NCBI GenBank assembly: GCA_042091035.1
Contig: JBELIG010000133.1
Coordinates: 1 to 8,660 of the forward strand
Source of the DNA: AM-2324 sp042091035
Lineage (GTDB): Bacteria > Bacteroidota > Bacteroidia > Chitinophagales > Saprospiraceae
Direction of reading: 5' to 3'
Length of the DNA stretch: 8,660 nt
Shown here: in pieces, positions 6,781-8,660 of the stretch
Layout of the letters: each line of letters opens with the position of its first letter
How positions within the stretch are numbered: the first letter of the stretch is position 1
Made by a program: the position numbers and the translations under genes
Notes under the pieces: model-generated
The model's input: the letters and a program-made list of their open reading frames with translations, nothing else
Databases searched by the model: none
Told to the model about the DNA's origin: nothing

Positions 6781-7554
6781 ATGCTTAGATTAATGACTTT
6801 TCTTATAATAGTTGGCATCTCTTACACACTACCTGCTCAATCTATCAGTTTTGATATTGATTATGAAGATGGGATTATCAAAAGTAGTTATCTGATTAAA
6901 GATAACTATGTATTCAAGGTTAACAATAAAGGCAGTATTGAGGCAGTCTATATCTTTAATAATCAAGCCGAGGCACAAGATTTTATAATTGACCCAAGAC
7001 CACTCTTCGAGCCTAGAAAGCGTTTCAGTCTAAATGCGGGCCTCATGCTTTACATAAATACATTTGAATCCATAGATTACTGCAAAAACTACTCTAATAA
7101 CTCTAGAGCTGGCATCGTAGGAGAGATATGTGCCATTGATGATCTAAAAATAAACTACAACCTTAGAATAGGTAATAATAGTACAATTGGAATAGTAGGT
7201 AAGCTAAAGTCTATAGGACCTTATGAAATAAAATATCATATCAATTATAGTAGTAACGTAAGTTCAGGCATTGTGGGTAAAATCAAGTCTATAGGAAACA
7301 CTGAATTCGTATATTATAACAAATACTACAGCACTGAACAAGGTGGATATACAGGAAAGCTAAAACAAATTGGTAAAATTCAAATAAAATACCATGAACC
7401 CTATTCAACAAATAGAGGATTTGAGGGTAAATTAAAATCTGTAGGTAATACAAAATTTAACTACCACAAAAATTACAGTACGAATAGTGCCATGGGAATA
7501 GTTGGGAAATTTAAAAACAAAGAGGGGCAAGATGCTCGTTTATTTATTCTTTAA
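6781..7554 (+). CDS. Secreted protein with five 26-residue tandem repeats, unknown function
   Basis: A 257-residue exported protein. Residues 1-20 form a signal peptide (MLRLMTFLII core, cleavage probably after PAQ). Residues 21-95 are a non-repetitive, beta-rich leader. From residue 114 there are five tandem units starting at 114, 140, 166, 192 and 216; the fourth is 24 residues and the others 26. A partial unit covers 97-113 and a last GKFK follows at 242. The shared pattern is G-K-x-K-S-I-G, x3, hydrophobic-K/x-Y-H, x2, Y-S-x-N, x3, G-I-V. Alternating polar and hydrophobic residues with regular Tyr and Gly suggest stacked beta hairpins. I recall similar KIGN-type repeats in unannotated Bacteroidota proteins but know of no assigned function. 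There is no sorting domain, lipobox or catalytic motif. It is monocistronic: a terminator ends 171 bases upstream and no gene follows closely. The ATG follows an A/C-rich leader without Shine-Dalgarno. Confidence 0.85.
   Translation: MLRLMTFLIIVGISYTLPAQSISFDIDYEDGIIKSSYLIKDNYVFKVNNKGSIEAVYIFNNQAEAQDFIIDPRPLFEPRKRFSLNAGLMLYINTFESIDYCKNYSNNSRAGIVGEICAIDDLKINYNLRIGNNSTIGIVGKLKSIGPYEIKYHINYSSNVSSGIVGKIKSIGNTEFVYYNKYYSTEQGGYTGKLKQIGKIQIKYHEPYSTNRGFEGKLKSVGNTKFNYHKNYSTNSAMGIVGKFKNKEGQDARLFIL
7120..7503 (+). repeat. Coding tandem repeat of about 78 bases (five units)
   Basis: Five in-frame units begin at 7120, 7198, 7276, 7354 and 7426. The fourth is 72 bases and the rest 78. The DNA copies have diverged much more than the protein consensus (for example AAGCTAAAGTCTATAGG against AAATTAAAATCTGTAGG), which points to old duplication kept by selection on the protein, not recent slippage. 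Confidence 0.85.
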
Positions 7555-7918
7555 GTAGGCATTGAAAATTTAAGATTAACATAATTTAATTAGTACTAAC
7601 ACAATTTGCGCTTGTGACCTATCAATAATTGGAATTACCTGCGATGCCTACTAAATTGCACTTAACTTATTCATCTTTATTAAAGAAAAAGTAAACACAA
7701 AAACAAAAAGACTTTTAAACGATTAATTTAAATCGCACAAACTCTTTTTTAGGAAACACCCCCATAAAACAACTAAAGGAATTTAAAAGTCCGTCTGATT
7801 TATTAAAATAACTCATGACAGGTTTTTAGATTCCTTTTTTAATACAACAACTAGAAATCACATCAACACTTTATAAGTTTTTATTAAATAAGGCATCCAA
7901 ATTAATACTTAGAGCACC
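7555..7918. other. Gene-free AT-rich gap with imperfect inverted repeats
   Basis: No convincing gene is seen in this 364-base stretch. The longest ATG frame I followed, at 7644, has 16 codons. AGTAGGCAT (7554-7562) and ATGCCTACT (7644-7652) form a perfect 9-base inverted repeat around 81 bases, with a small hairpin CACAA/TTGTG near the middle. GACTTTTAAA (7710-7719) and TTTAAAAGTC (7782-7791) form a second one of 10 bases. No clear terminator follows the repeat-protein gene unless the first pair serves. Promoters could not be assigned. Confidence 0.5.
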
Positions 7919-8305
7919 CTATTCTCCAATTGATTTAGCTAGATAAAATAAAATATTTATAGCCATCGACTCTGAAAGTCCCAGTTTAGAGTCCATTATT
8001 TGGATAAAATTCAATACATCTTCTATTAGGTAATCTTCCACTTGCTCAGATTGAATTAAATCTGCACTAAAGCTTTGTAAGGTATCCTCATTGTAATTTA
8101 TAATTAGAGTCCTCAGTAAACCATAAGAACTTAATTTAGATTGAAGCAACCTAAGTTTAAGGTCAAAAAAAATATCTAGTATAGCGGCTGACTTCGCTTG
8201 AGTAAGATCAAACTCTAGAGTCAAACCTAAACGAATACGCCCCAAGGCTTCCTGAACCATTGAATCCTGCCCATTGTCCTCCCTAAAATTATAATCTTCG
8301 AACAT
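7919..8305 (-). CDS. Orphan soluble helical protein, hypothetical
   Basis: A 128-residue frame from the ATG at 8305 (MFEDYNFRED) to the TAG at 7919-7921. The frame stays open upstream to a TTG at 8380, which would add 25 residues (with a Cys pair) of unconvincing character, so the ATG is preferred. The product is acidic, has no signal peptide or membrane helix, and reads as a run of amphipathic helices (for example QAKSAAILDIFFDLKLRLL and the C-terminal SMAINILFYLAKSIGE). I recognise no family or motif. It stands alone, with gaps of more than 300 bases on both sides and no operon partner. Codon use looks ordinary and AT-rich. It could be a small regulatory or adaptor protein, but nothing in the sequence shows this. 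A real gene is likely because the frame is long for such AT-rich DNA. Confidence 0.55.
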   Translation of the reverse strand: MFEDYNFREDNGQDSMVQEALGRIRLGLTLEFDLTQAKSAAILDIFFDLKLRLLQSKLSSYGLLRTLIINYNEDTLQSFSADLIQSEQVEDYLIEDVLNFIQIMDSKLGLSESMAINILFYLAKSIGE

Positions 8306-8638
8306 ATGCCATAGATGAATTGATGTGACATAAACACTTATCCTATGTTTGCAACAAGAATTAAGTTCGATAAAAGTCAAGCTAATTAATTGTAGAATTA
8401 GATAAAATAAAATTCACACCAAGCAATACCCGAAAATCCATAAAATAAAATTTGGATAAACTTTTAAAAACTCAACTTTTAATTCAATTTTATTATATTA
8501 GCATTATTAAATTTTATATACGACTAATAATAAGCCCCAATAACCCACCACCCGACACGACTTTAAATTATCTATCAGATAAGATAATTATCCCTTTGTA
8601 AAGGGTAGCTATACATTTACTAATCAAAACTTACAAAA
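8306..8638. other. AT-rich divergent intergenic region before the last gene
   Basis: No gene is seen here apart from the possible 5' extension of the minus-strand frame (8306-8380). The left part is low-complexity and A/T-rich, with ATAAAATAAAAT at 8402-8413 and again at 8440-8451. A short C-rich stretch (8535-8556) precedes the palindrome cluster at 8568-8605. The region must hold the promoters of the two divergent genes, but no clean Bacteroidota TAnnTTTG element with a correctly spaced TTG was found. Confidence 0.45.
8568..8605. promoter_or_regulatory. Cluster of small palindromes, probable operator
   Basis: Three dyads abut: TTATCT-ATC-AGATAA (8568-8582), the perfect palindrome GATAATTATC (8583-8592), and CCCTTT-GT-AAAGGG (8592-8605). 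Together they give four GATAA half-sites in 25 bases in alternating orientation, ending 33 bases before the ATG at 8639. Position and symmetry suit a dimeric repressor or activator site or a leader hairpin; the regulator is unknown. Confidence 0.45.
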
Positions 8639-8660
8639 ATGAAGTTCATCAAACTACTAA
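8639..8660 (+). CDS. Start of a gene running off the right edge
   Basis: The ATG at 8639 is followed by AAG TTC ATC AAA CTA CTA, giving MKFIKLL, a Lys-then-hydrophobic beginning typical of a signal peptide. The leader ACTTACAAAA is A-rich, as is usual for Bacteroidota starts. Only seven codons are visible, so the product cannot be named. Confidence 0.5.

Noticed and set aside
7554..7652. Integron attC site
   Set aside because: The arms lack the RYYYAAC and GTTRRRY core boxes required of attC, and no integrase or cassette array is present.
7644..7694. 16-codon plus-strand frame MPTKLHLTYSSLLKKK
   Set aside because: Too short, no conserved context, and its start overlaps an inverted-repeat arm; expected by chance.
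7710..7791. 10-base inverted repeat GACTTTTAAA/TTTAAAAGTC
   Set aside because: Mostly A/T and 62 bases apart; a pair like this is expected by chance in a few hundred bases of such DNA.
8306..8380. TTG start extending the orphan minus-strand protein by 25 residues
   Set aside because: No support beyond an open frame; the first ATG is at 8305.

Overview
The window is AT-rich bacterial DNA that reads as a Bacteroidota chromosome. The evidence is the family content: a Bacteroidota-type EF-G paralogue, a periplasmic cyclophilin and an LSSC-type lipoprotein. Start codons are also mostly preceded by A/T-rich leaders without a Shine-Dalgarno sequence, as is usual in this phylum. A marine or soil Cytophagia/Flavobacteriia relative is plausible, but genus cannot be read from the sequence. 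I see no IS element, phage gene, CRISPR array, tRNA or rRNA.

Layout. Bases 1-607 (minus) carry the 5' part of an exported cyclophilin-type peptidylprolyl isomerase that runs off the left edge. Bases 755-2038 (minus) encode a type II NADH:quinone dehydrogenase. A 282-base divergent region with two dyad symmetries separates it from an EF-G paralogue (2321-4447, plus) whose GTPase switch residues are altered. The EF-G gene converges on a lipoprotein esterase gene (4477-5409, minus), and only a shared hairpin terminator lies between the two stop codons. Divergent from the esterase is a two-gene operon: a 54-residue glycine-zipper membrane peptide (5476-5640) and a cation diffusion facilitator (5649-6569), closed by a strong hairpin. 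A gene for a secreted protein with a 26-residue tandem repeat follows (6781-7554). The right end is gene-poor: a 364-base gap, an orphan helical protein on the minus strand, a second gap with a cluster of small palindromes, and the first codons of another gene starting at 8639.

How it fits together. The left half is mostly core physiology: envelope protein folding, respiratory NADH oxidation and translation elongation. The most informative gene is the EF-G paralogue. Its switch II reads DTPGY instead of the canonical DTPGH, and switch I and the G4 motif also deviate. That matches the EF-G2 class of Bacteroidota, which is reported to drive translocation without ribosome-stimulated GTP hydrolysis during nutrient limitation. 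The middle is envelope and metal-ion handling. The right part holds lineage-specific proteins without recognisable families. I found no convincing multi-gene novel system. The strongest leads are the altered EF-G, the repeat protein, the small membrane peptide beside the CDF transporter, and the palindrome cluster before the last gene.
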